Below are positions 7,892 through 18,000 of a stretch of DNA of 64,000 nucleotides, piece by piece. The stretch spans positions 62,001-126,000 of the forward strand of contig JAUXSF010000022.1 of assembly GCA_030679955.1 (NCBI GenBank), given 5' to 3'. The notes under the pieces are model-generated. The model was not told the origin of the DNA and did no database searches. It saw nothing but the letters and a program-made list of their open reading frames with translations. This DNA comes from Chlamydiales bacterium (GTDB taxonomy: Bacteria > Chlamydiota > Chlamydiia > Chlamydiales > JAJFMA01). The position numbers and the translations under genes were made by a program. Each line of letters begins with the position of its first letter. Position 1 is the stretch's first letter.

Positions 7892-8202
7892 AAACGCAAA
7901 GACGCGAACATATCTTACACATAAGTTTTTTTTGACAAAATAAAATCCAGCCGCGAATGCGGCTAAAGCATGTAGCCCCAAGCGTTAGCTTGGGGTAGAA
8001 ATAGCAATTTATAATGAGCCGTGTGAACGGCGGCAGAGATGATATGTGATTCTGTCGCCGTGTTCACGGCTAGATGTCAATATATCGCATAACCCAAGCT
8101 CACGCTTGGGGCTACATGCTTTAGCCGCGTTCGCGGCTGGATTTTCACAAAAATATTTTGTCAAAAAAACTTATGCGTAAGATATGTTCGCATCTTTGTG
8201 TA
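7892..8202. repeat. 310-bp nested palindrome (cruciform-like) before the giant-gene cluster
   Basis: The whole 7883-8281 gap is occupied by this element plus an AT-rich stretch. Outer arms of about 100 bases (7892-7994 and 8091-8202) are inverted copies with few differences. An inner pair (about 8018-8046 and 8048-8070) forms the tip. The arms themselves contain shorter palindromes such as CCGCGAATGCGG and CCAAGCGTTAGCTTGG. The ends carry a CGCAAAGACGC octamer-type unit. No gene is seen inside. Confidence 0.85.
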
Positions 8203-8281
8203 TGATTATTTATTATTAACTTTCAATTAAATCGAGCTAAATGTAATATCATCACAATATTATTAAATAATATTGGTGTCT

Positions 8282-11200
8282 ATGGAATCACTTTTAGTTA
8301 ATCAAGTTCAAGCAACTTTGTCTACTTCATTAGTTTCTTGCTCTAATGCACCCCATACTAATGAAGAAAAAATCGCTCGCGTGCCGGTGGTGGACTTACA
8401 GTCTGACAAAGCGTTATGCGGCGCGTTACATGCGGCGGATAGATTACGCCACACCTCTAAAACGGTTCAGAAGGCTCTGGATATTCCGTCTACTATAACA
8501 AAGACATTGCCGCCAATCCCCTTGAAGCTACAAAAAATTCTTATCGACTGGCTAACTCAGGAAGTGAATATCAATTGGCAGGGATCCTCGCCAAGACTCT
8601 CCTACACAATCAATACAACAGTTGGTGAAATTCTAAGTGTCGAAGATGCGGAGCCATTTCTACACGGCAGTCTTTTGCACAAACTCATCCTTTCTGACCG
8701 TGAATACCTAGATAAAATTCTGACCGACCGAGGAATAGTAGCGTTCGAACGAAAGACTATTCTTGATGAGTTACTAAAACAGCCTCTTAGCGGTGATCCG
8801 CATGACTTAGATATCAAACGCTTCCAGACAGACGTTTCTGATAACATCGAGAAACGGTTACTGCAGATACTGCGGTCAAAACTTCCTGAGCACCTTCAAC
8901 ATATTAGCCCTGACGATACCGAGGTTATAAGCCATCTCCAAACCCTATTAGGTGGCAATCGGCTACCAGCTAATACTGATGATTGCTGGTCGGATCTCTT
9001 ACTCCGTCGAACAGCCTTCGCTAAAAACGGGCCGTGCTTCAATAGCTTAATGGGATCGTTTTATGTCATGAGACCTATCGGCGACGTCACACCTAACGCT
9101 GTAAAAACACTTTGGCCAGCGCGTAGGAGAGACATAGAGATCAATGATGCCAGCAGTCTGCGCTGTCCTCAGCTATTTACGCATGATCTCAGACTTTCTT
9201 TGGCCTCCATACAGAGTGGCAAGGTGGATAATAAGCTAACGCTGCAAGGTGAACAGGCTTGGCAAGGCGTTCTCAACTTCCTCTTTCGCACACGGCAACC
9301 TGTGAATAGCAGCCAGATCAATGATCAAGCGTGGGGGCGTCTAGTGATTGCTATGACACAAGGTTCTCGCTGTCTAACCGCAGAAGCAGTGGAAGCATTT
9401 AACAAGCAGGTTTGTGTTAATCCTCAGCAACAGATTCCCTTTCGCATTTTCGATACTCTGTACCACAATCTTGAGGGAGACCTCTCCGCAGCGGTTCCAC
9501 TGTTAATAAATGCTCTCGTGTTAGTTGGTGATCAATTAAATGCCGCTGAAAGACAAGATATCTTCTCCAACACGGTAAAGTTGTTACTTGAACCACCTCA
9601 AGCATCCAAGAAAGCAGAACGCCTGCCAGCGATCACTGCAGAGCAAATGATCGAGGCGCAGACACCCCTTTTCAGACCTATCGCGGAAGCTATATGGATG
9701 AAGGGTGAGTCATTCGAAAACATTATCAGTACCCTTCAAGCGATCGCTCACGCCAGAATCAATGGCACTGAAAGCCCTGTTAAGCTTATGGAACATAATG
9801 GAAGCTGGAGTCTCTCTGTCCCACTAGATCAATCTTTCCTGTTGCTCCCCTGTCAACCACTTACAACAGAAATAAATCTGCCCGAAAGCTTAATCCCCTT
9901 GTGTGAGGCGCTCTTATCTAATGGTCCTCTACAAGGATCCGCAAATAATACCTTGCACCGATTTCAGCAAAGTATGGGTATTAACCCCGCCGACTTGCAC
10001 TTATTAGCTAATGCCATAGCAAGCCCGGTAATACGCTTTCGCCTCCGCGCACTAGCCGCTTGCATAGCTCCTACAGAATGCCCTCTACAAGCAGTGCATG
10101 TTCAAGAGATGCTCGACACCTCTCTCGCGCCAGAGCAGAAGGAAGAAGTGTTGGCGACTGCAGCGTTGGCGCTGCAATATCCAAGAAAAAAGCACGTCCT
10201 AACACAGTTGATGTGGACTCAACAGTGGGCAGAGATGTTGATCGGCAACTCAGATTCCGAAATGAGGCAGATAGGGATCGCTTTGTGGAAAAGCGATCAA
10301 CAATCCGATGCTACTAGTTTGGCGATGCTAGAAGCGTTGGCAAGTAAGGATGTTTCAGCGGCCGCCAGTTGTTTAATTCATTTGCACAACAACAACCTGG
10401 CCACTCTGGAACAGTGTGTTAAAGTGGCTAAATATCTGCCTACAGGTAATCTGGGAGCCCGCCATGCGCTACGCCGCATCTTGCTATCCTTTGCAACTTC
10501 AAGCAGCGAGGTCAAATGCTCGCCGAAACAACGTAAAGACTGGCGTAATGCCCTCACTCCGTTGCTAGAAACAACAGACCCGCTTGAAATAAGTGACTCG
10601 ATAAGCATCATCATCGCTCTGAACCGAAAAAGCGTTCTGATACATAATCCTGCCTTAGAAAGTCAGTGCACAAATCTTATATTACTGGCCATCAGCAATA
10701 ACTGGGAACGGGCTCTAGCAGAGTTCTCTCGCTGCCACCAAAGTAGATTAATAAGCGGACAACTAGAGACTATAAGTGCCCACCTAACGCAGTCAATCGA
10801 TGAAGATCAGCGAAACATCAGAGAAAAAATCAGTATCTTGCACCAGTTTTTTAGCGATAACCTAACAACAGCTTTCGCGCCATCCTGGTTAAACCTTGTA
10901 AACGGGTTAGCAGATTCTGATTGGCAGTTAGCACTGCACCATTGGAACAATGCCAAAAGCTCAGGCTTACCTATCCAAGAAGGCATCGATACATTTTCTA
11001 AAAGGCTAGTAGCAGCCCTTGGTGATAAAACGCCATCACAGGAAACCATACCGGCTCTCTATCAGTTTCTATGCGAAAACACCATTGAGAGCGAAGCCAA
11101 AAAAGCTCTAACCCGATTTGTCGCAAAGCATGTGAAGAAATCCATCTCTTCGCAGATAGATCTAAGAACCATTTTTACCAAAGTCGAACCCACAGAAATT

Positions 11201-14200
11201 GTCAAAGCGGTTGCACGAAGTGTCAGGACTCTCATCGATGCAGGAAAAGACTCTGAAGCCCTTACATTAGCCAAGGACTACCTTGAGTTGGCGAAACACT
11301 CCTCGGACAGAAAGCACGTCCTGCCAGTGCTACAGGCTGTGACAGCGATGCATTCGCAAAAGGACAGATTCGAAGATGCGATGGTCTTCATTCAGTCACC
11401 ACTCGTGCGGGAAATCACTGCCCAGACTCCTCATGAAAACCTACAACTCCTGATGCCTTGGCTAGAGGCCAACTTATCTGCTTCGAATCGTGAACGACTC
11501 CTAGAAAGCATTTTACAATACTGGTCTACCATGAAATGCTCTCCTATGCGCAATCAATGCGTCAAGTTGGCGGAAGAGCTTGTGAAGATCTCCCAGATGT
11601 CAGAAAAAATGAAAGCATGTATCGGAGGTATTGCAGACACAGCAGTGCATGCTCTCATAAGCTCGGGTAATATGCGGCAAGCTCACCATTGGTTACTAAC
11701 TGTAGCCTTGCAGAGCACTGCAGTACTGGAGCCATCAGTTAAGCAGCAAATGGAGATCGCATGCTCTCTGATCATAAGAGATCGAATTGCACAAGCAGAT
11801 GCGCTTTCAGCACTAATACTTTTGGAGCATTCCACCAAGAGACTAGGCTTAGATAGCACCAAAATTCTACATTTAGAAGATGCCCTTTGGCTGGATTTTG
11901 CATCAACGTGTCTTAAAAATTCCTATTTAAGTGAAGCACTAAATACCCTCGCGCTACAACCCCTCAATCCGGAGCAGTTGGAAGCCAAAAATAGCCTTCT
12001 ACTCCAAGCGTTTCACCACGGATTAGACAGCAATCAGCTTTCAGATGCAAAAAGAGCACTGCAGGCGTACTCAAGAGATGACGCAGCAGAACTATGGCTT
12101 AAACTTTTTGAGACTTACCACGATCAAGACAACTATGTCGAGATGGCATCCTGCCTATTGGAGCGCCCACAGATCTTAGCGAAACAACCCGATCTGCGCA
12201 CATCGTTAGAATCCTGCTTAAGGTCACTTTCTGCAAAATCTCAATACTTGGATCTCTCTTTAGGGCTTCTAGAGACCTATCGCGGGATACAAGAGGAATG
12301 TTGGATACAAACCTACAAAACTCTAAGCAAATGTGATTCTCCTAAAAGCGTTACCCGTGCGGCCTCCTTGCTGATTCGATTTGATGATGTGAAGGAACGC
12401 TCCGCCGCTACTTGCGGGCTTTATGTAGCCAAAGGTGTTTTTAATAACGCTATGACCGACCTGGCCATCGAACTTCTAGACAATGATGTCAAAGACTCCG
12501 AAAGAAACATCCTTCAAACAATGAATGACTACCCGGACATTAAAGCAGCCACTTATTACTATTTGACTGACACACTAGCTGCTACGATCAATGAACCTTC
12601 AGAATCTATTGATTGGTTAAACAAAGCAACAACATATCTAACACGAATAGACCCTGTTCTCTGTCAGCCTAAGAACGCACACTATCGTGTGTTGACCTGT
12701 CTAGCCCTGGCCAGGCTGCTGATTGTTCAAAATAGCGCGACAAGCTTGGAGTTTGCTCTTGATATCGCAGAAAGCGGCCTCGCCACAGCTCAGTTAATGC
12801 AAGCCTGTAACGAGGATGAATGGGTTGAAGAGTGGACTGCTATTCATGACCCCGAGTCAATGTTGTCAGAGGAGTCTATCGCTTGCTCTGAAGTACCTTC
12901 ATTTCCCTCGCTTGAGTCTTTACAGACGATTCGAAAGAAAGTACTCAAAGCGCTCACCTCTGATAGCGTTCACGCTAACTTATTCACGCTTAGCCGCCAT
13001 TTAGGGCGGCAAAACCCAGTTAATATAGCTAGTTCTATGTCCTCTGTTCGAGCATTGTGGAGAACAATCACCAGCCTTACGCCTTCAAGTCACTTGATTC
13101 TTTTGTTCGCAACCAACCGTGTTCCCTCACTACTTCCTGAGGTCCTTCCGCACCTCGATGGTGTAGTGAGAGAGTCCTTCGAAAAATTAAATAATGAAGG
13201 CGTAGATGCCATTGATCCAGCAATAGTTACCGCTCTGACATTAAGCAACGCTGCGCACCTCAGCTCTCTTGCCGTGGCTGATCACCCTGCATATTTGGAA
13301 ACTGTTCGCATTGCTCTTCAGGTCCCTGCGTTGGCTATGTTTGCGGATGCTGAAACGCACGCGGGAATCATTAACCTATATTACTCCACTCTCTTACAAC
13401 AGCTAGAAAGTGGAAATGGCCAAGCATTTCAACAATTATTCCGGGAATTCTCCCGGCAAATTCCCTCGCTAATGCGTGCGCTGAATTGTCAATATCCCCG
13501 TCTACCATCAAGCATCGTTAGTCTTTTCTCTAAATGCACTCCCTTTGGTCAGTTAGCACCTTCGGAGAAATTACACCAAAACTATCGAGAAATCTGCCTA
13601 GATGACCTTCCAGAGCCCTACTATAGAGGGCGCGTAGACGAAATGGAGGTTAGAACTGATTTCAGCCTATATGCTGCTTGGCTACGGCTCACTATCACGC
13701 GCAGCTGGCCAGATCCGGTTGCTCCGCTTCATAAAAAGGGCTGTGCAGAAGCATTAAAGGCATTGTTGGATAATTTTAATAAACTTCCGGACGAAACACA
13801 TGAAATGCTACGAGAACTCTTAGCTTATCACGGTGAATGCGTGACTGTACAAGGAGAAGCCCCAGGTATCAAGTCGAACATGACAGCCAAACATCTGTTT
13901 GACCAAGCCTGCAAATTAGGCATTTTCAAAGGGTATCCCGCCCTTCAGTATAGCCTACACCGCATAGTTTATGGGCAGTTGCCCAAAACAAAGTGGGACA
14001 AAGGCCTCTTATCAGAAGTTTACAACTTAGCGATCCCCCGCGTTGTCAATTGGGTGGGGAGTTCCGGTTTGAATATGGGCTTAACAATGCTGAAGGAAGC
14101 CTCCAAGCATCCTGAGGTCAACAAAAGTGAATTGCAAATATGCCTCCCATCTATTTTAAGGGCACTAGAGCTTAACCCATACTCCTTGTATCAACGAGAA

Positions 14201-14800
14201 GCCTCGCTAACATCTGTATTCGGACTGGTCGCCGCTCTAAAGCTCCCCCTACCAGTAATCCAAGGCTTCCATTCAGGATTCGTTAAAACACTGGCCACCA
14301 TTCATCAGAATTTCGAAACCCGCTATATGACTGTAAGAGGTGGCTTGCTGGCTGTTAATGCCCCTGAAGCATATCAACTCATCAAAACCGCGACGCAGAA
14401 TATTCTCCTGATTGGAATCACTAGCAGAAATTATGAAGGTCGCGCAGAGCAGGCATATGAAGATCTAAGGCAACTATTACCTACCTTTAAAGCTGATTCT
14501 GGATCGGTCGAAAAATCGACTAACTTTCCCATGACACATCTTGAAAAACTACATCGGCTCTATCCCGCTTTGCATGATCAACATGTTAACACCCTTTCAG
14601 CGTGGATCAGAATGCAATGCATACATCGGTTGGGCGAGAGCCGTGCATGTCTCAACGTAGCAATAGCCAAGAACTGGTTTATTGGCCACGAATCGCTGCT
14701 CGCAGAACTGCAAGGTATTCACGATGCACAAACCCTCGAAAACACCTTCCAGGGAGTCATACAAATCGCCACTCTCCCTGCAACTACTAGCGACTCATAA
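8282..14800 (+). CDS. Giant chlamydial protein, paralogue 1 of 3
   Basis: About 2,172 residues from ATG 8282; an in-frame TTG three codons earlier is possible, and neither has a clear Shine-Dalgarno sequence. No known family is recognised. It aligns along its length with the next two proteins. The N-terminal module (about residues 40-330) contains LPPIP..LQ.ILIDWL, then HGSLLHKLIL (GS at 129-130), GDPHDLDIKRF (Asp175, Asp177), FAKNGPCFNSLMGSFYV and QLFTHDLRLSL. The GS...DxD arrangement suggests a divergent Pol-beta-type nucleotidyltransferase, unproven. A LEGDLSA block follows at about 390-420, then some 1,700 residues of helix pairs resembling a TPR/HEAT solenoid. There is no signal peptide or membrane segment. 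The C-terminal WFIGHESLLAEL motif is shared with the paralogues. Confidence 0.9.
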   Translation: MESLLVNQVQATLSTSLVSCSNAPHTNEEKIARVPVVDLQSDKALCGALHAADRLRHTSKTVQKALDIPSTITKTLPPIPLKLQKILIDWLTQEVNINWQGSSPRLSYTINTTVGEILSVEDAEPFLHGSLLHKLILSDREYLDKILTDRGIVAFERKTILDELLKQPLSGDPHDLDIKRFQTDVSDNIEKRLLQILRSKLPEHLQHISPDDTEVISHLQTLLGGNRLPANTDDCWSDLLLRRTAFAKNGPCFNSLMGSFYVMRPIGDVTPNAVKTLWPARRRDIEINDASSLRCPQLFTHDLRLSLASIQSGKVDNKLTLQGEQAWQGVLNFLFRTRQPVNSSQINDQAWGRLVIAMTQGSRCLTAEAVEAFNKQVCVNPQQQIPFRIFDTLYHNLEGDLSAAVPLLINALVLVGDQLNAAERQDIFSNTVKLLLEPPQASKKAERLPAITAEQMIEAQTPLFRPIAEAIWMKGESFENIISTLQAIAHARINGTESPVKLMEHNGSWSLSVPLDQSFLLLPCQPLTTEINLPESLIPLCEALLSNGPLQGSANNTLHRFQQSMGINPADLHLLANAIASPVIRFRLRALAACIAPTECPLQAVHVQEMLDTSLAPEQKEEVLATAALALQYPRKKHVLTQLMWTQQWAEMLIGNSDSEMRQIGIALWKSDQQSDATSLAMLEALASKDVSAAASCLIHLHNNNLATLEQCVKVAKYLPTGNLGARHALRRILLSFATSSSEVKCSPKQRKDWRNALTPLLETTDPLEISDSISIIIALNRKSVLIHNPALESQCTNLILLAISNNWERALAEFSRCHQSRLISGQLETISAHLTQSIDEDQRNIREKISILHQFFSDNLTTAFAPSWLNLVNGLADSDWQLALHHWNNAKSSGLPIQEGIDTFSKRLVAALGDKTPSQETIPALYQFLCENTIESEAKKALTRFVAKHVKKSISSQIDLRTIFTKVEPTEIVKAVARSVRTLIDAGKDSEALTLAKDYLELAKHSSDRKHVLPVLQAVTAMHSQKDRFEDAMVFIQSPLVREITAQTPHENLQLLMPWLEANLSASNRERLLESILQYWSTMKCSPMRNQCVKLAEELVKISQMSEKMKACIGGIADTAVHALISSGNMRQAHHWLLTVALQSTAVLEPSVKQQMEIACSLIIRDRIAQADALSALILLEHSTKRLGLDSTKILHLEDALWLDFASTCLKNSYLSEALNTLALQPLNPEQLEAKNSLLLQAFHHGLDSNQLSDAKRALQAYSRDDAAELWLKLFETYHDQDNYVEMASCLLERPQILAKQPDLRTSLESCLRSLSAKSQYLDLSLGLLETYRGIQEECWIQTYKTLSKCDSPKSVTRAASLLIRFDDVKERSAATCGLYVAKGVFNNAMTDLAIELLDNDVKDSERNILQTMNDYPDIKAATYYYLTDTLAATINEPSESIDWLNKATTYLTRIDPVLCQPKNAHYRVLTCLALARLLIVQNSATSLEFALDIAESGLATAQLMQACNEDEWVEEWTAIHDPESMLSEESIACSEVPSFPSLESLQTIRKKVLKALTSDSVHANLFTLSRHLGRQNPVNIASSMSSVRALWRTITSLTPSSHLILLFATNRVPSLLPEVLPHLDGVVRESFEKLNNEGVDAIDPAIVTALTLSNAAHLSSLAVADHPAYLETVRIALQVPALAMFADAETHAGIINLYYSTLLQQLESGNGQAFQQLFREFSRQIPSLMRALNCQYPRLPSSIVSLFSKCTPFGQLAPSEKLHQNYREICLDDLPEPYYRGRVDEMEVRTDFSLYAAWLRLTITRSWPDPVAPLHKKGCAEALKALLDNFNKLPDETHEMLRELLAYHGECVTVQGEAPGIKSNMTAKHLFDQACKLGIFKGYPALQYSLHRIVYGQLPKTKWDKGLLSEVYNLAIPRVVNWVGSSGLNMGLTMLKEASKHPEVNKSELQICLPSILRALELNPYSLYQREASLTSVFGLVAALKLPLPVIQGFHSGFVKTLATIHQNFETRYMTVRGGLLAVNAPEAYQLIKTATQNILLIGITSRNYEGRAEQAYEDLRQLLPTFKADSGSVEKSTNFPMTHLEKLHRLYPALHDQHVNTLSAWIRMQCIHRLGESRACLNVAIAKNWFIGHESLLAELQGIHDAQTLENTFQGVIQIATLPATTSDS

Positions 14801-14850
14801 ATATCATTTGTTCTCACCAAAGCGTGGCGACCGTATTTATACATTGCGTG

Positions 14851-14886
14851 TTTCTTTTCTCAGCGCGGAAGCGCTGAGAAAAGAAA
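14851..14886. terminator. Perfect 16-bp stem-loop after giant gene 1
   Basis: Arms 14851-14866 and 14871-14886 are exact inverted copies around a GGAA tetraloop; the core CTCAGCGCGGAAGCGCTGAG recurs at 27599-27618. It lies 50 bases after the stop of giant gene 1 and probably acts as a terminator or REP-like unit. The rest of the 14801-15070 gap is AT-rich sequence upstream of giant gene 2, with only weak promoter candidates. Confidence 0.75.
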
Positions 14887-15070
14887 CTCTTTAGGTTGAT
14901 GACATTAAGCAAACCGGGAGGCCTGGATATATGCAAAAGAGCAGCCGAGTCCTATAAAGGACGGCATAAAAATTGTCTATTACACAAGGCGTTGCATCAT
15001 AGTGATTTATGTTGATTAGTTACTTGAATTTCTATAAACTACACTATTCTTTAACTAATAGTGACTATTC

Positions 15071-18000
15071 ATGGAAATTTCGTTAAATACATCAATTAAT
15101 AGAATACAATCACATCATATCAATGTAAATCAGGGCGAATATAGCGAGAAAAGCACGCCTACCCTAGATTTGAAAAGCGATGGGGTGTTAACGAACGCCC
15201 TGCATTCCACGGATCGCATGATGGTTACTTCTGAAAAGCTGCAGGATATCATGCGGCTTTCTAATGAGGATCAAACCCTCCCACCAATACCTGCGTGTCT
15301 GCAGCGCATCCTGATTGATTGGCTACGGCAGCCTATTAGCATCTCTTGGAAAGGCACAGGCAAATTTGAAGAGTTGTCGTTTGAGCTAGAAACATCGGTC
15401 CACGAGTTACTGGGAGATGAAGAGGTTGAGGCTTATTTGTACGGTAGCGGCTTACATAAGCTCATTCTAACCAACCCAGCTTACCTGGACCTTATTCTGA
15501 CCGACTTAGGTTTCACCGAGAAAGAGCGAAAGCGCTTGCTTGCAGAGCTGAAAGAGGAACCACTGACTTCCAATCCTCATGATATGGACATCAAGCGTTT
15601 CAGAGATCGTGTCACGAATGATCATGAGCAAAGATTGGTTGATCGCCTGGTGGATAGGCTGCCAGAGAGATTCCGCAACATAGCTCCAGATGATGCCTTA
15701 GTCATAGAGTTTTTGAAAAAGTTCGTTCGAAGAGGCGACCTGAGATCGAATGTAGGTCAAAGCTGGTCGAAGCTCCTGCTAAGAAACACGATATTTAAGA
15801 AAAACGGCCCCTGCTTTAATAGCTATATGGGAGGCTTCTATGTTGTTAGTCCTAAAGCTGATTGCACCCCCAATGCGGTAAAGAAGAGCTGGGGACCAGG
15901 TATGAGACCTCCCGAAATGTTGGATGTAGAAAGCCTGCGCTGCGAGCAGCTATTTGAGCACGACCTAATGGTTCCACTGTCGGCTATGCGAGAGGGTCGC
16001 ATTGACCCCACGCTACGACCTCAAGGTAAAATGGCTGTTAAGGGAATCTTGAACCTTATGCTTCGTTGTCGACAAGCAGTTGACAGCAGCGTCGTCAATG
16101 AACAGGCTTGGCAACGTCTACTAATTGCCTTTACAAACGGCATGCGGAACATTTCGCAAACGCAGATCAACGACTTTAACAACAAGATATTCCCTCAAGA
16201 GCTACCTAAGCTTGTGTATGACACCATACACCATAATCTGGAAGGTGACCTGTCAGCCGCGGCTCCTCTAATATTTAATGCATGCGTTCTTTTAGGAGAT
16301 CGCCTGTCCCCGCAGGATAGGACTGATCTGTGGAAAAACGCGTTCTTGCTACTCCAACAGCCTCCCAAAGTTTTTGGGCAGCCTCCCCCTAAGGAACTCT
16401 CTTTCGATGCAGTCATAAACTTGCAACCTGCCGAGGTAAAGGCTTTTGCGAAAGCAATTTGCTTAAATGAGTGTTCATTCGACCATGCCCTAACACTACT
16501 GCAAGCTACGAATTATGTTCGCTTAAACAGCAATGCCGCTAACGTAAAGCTGCTTTCTTACGGAGATGGATGGTGCATACCCATGGCGGCTGGTGATTCT
16601 AAGCTCATGGTGCCTTGCAAGCCTTTTCACCCTGAGAATAGCCGATGGCCAGAATCGTTGATCGAACAATATCGCGCGGAAACCGTCCAATGCATGCCGT
16701 ACGAGAGAGCTGATAACACTCTTCATAGACATTTGATCGCTTACGAAATAACCCCACAAGCGCTTGTAGCTATGGCTGATTCAATTCCTTGCCCCGAGCT
16801 TGCATTACAATTTCGCTCGCTTGCCTGCCATATGGCACCTACAACCTGCTGTCTTACAGTTCAGCAACTCAACGAAGCGCCTGCCACTACGCAAACAATA
16901 GCAATATTAGAGCATACTCTCCCATATACCCGATTCGCCAGCGCAGTGAATATATCTAAGAAGGGTAAAGCCACCCTACCTCATCTGCGGCAAAAGGATA
17001 TCCAATCTAATTGGACCTCTGGATGGATACGCACACTGATAGAAAGTCCCTACGAACAAGTGCAGTTATTGGGCGTGCAACTTTGGAAAGAACATGGCAA
17101 TAGGGCGATCGATACCGAAGTGATCAACACTCTTTCGCAAAAGACCTTTTGGATTGCTGTCAGTACCTTTAACTTCTTGGCATCACGTGAAATGGCAACC
17201 TTTGAGCAACTGCAGTTGTTGTGCCAGCAAATTCCAAGCCACCCGAAGGCCTATGACCGCATGGCCCTACAGACCTTGCGAGTAGGCGCCTCGTCAATTC
17301 TGCAAAACATAGCCCCCATTGGTAAGAATGAGCGTAAACTTCTACGTCTTCCCTTTTTGCGCTTACTTGCAACTCATGATCCCACTGAAGCACCTCAAGC
17401 TCTCTCCTGCCTAAACACTCTTCTGGCCAAACAAGTGCTTGTTACATGCCCAGAAGTGAACGAGCGCTGGACCGAGCTAGTTCTAGAAACAGCTCAGATA
17501 TCATGGCCTATGACATTAGAGGCGCTAAAAGTAGGAAAAACGACCGCCATGCCTGTCAGCAAGATTGTCGACCGTCTGGGAGCTGCCTTGGCAAATGAAT
17601 TCGTCGACCGTCCTCCTACACCTGATCAGCGGCCCGCCCTATACTCCTTTCTCACTGATTATACATTGAACGCGGATGTACGTGAGTCCCTTACACCATA
17701 TCTAAAGTCCTTTCTAAAGAAGATCATTAAAGATCCCGACCAAGATACGCTGAAGGTGCTTCAGAGCGCTCTGAAGAAGGCCGGTCCTTGCGCACTATGC
17801 GTAGTGGTTTTAAAAGCTGTAAAACGACTAGTAAAGGATAACAAGCAGTGTGATGCAATAAAAGTCGTGAAAAACTACCTGCCACTGGTTGTTCATGCTG
17901 ATGATCTTGCACCTTTCCAAGAGTTAGTACGCGAGGCTTTACCTGTTCAAAACTATCGCCATGCTGAACTGAAGGCGACGCTAGAGCTATTGAACTCTGA

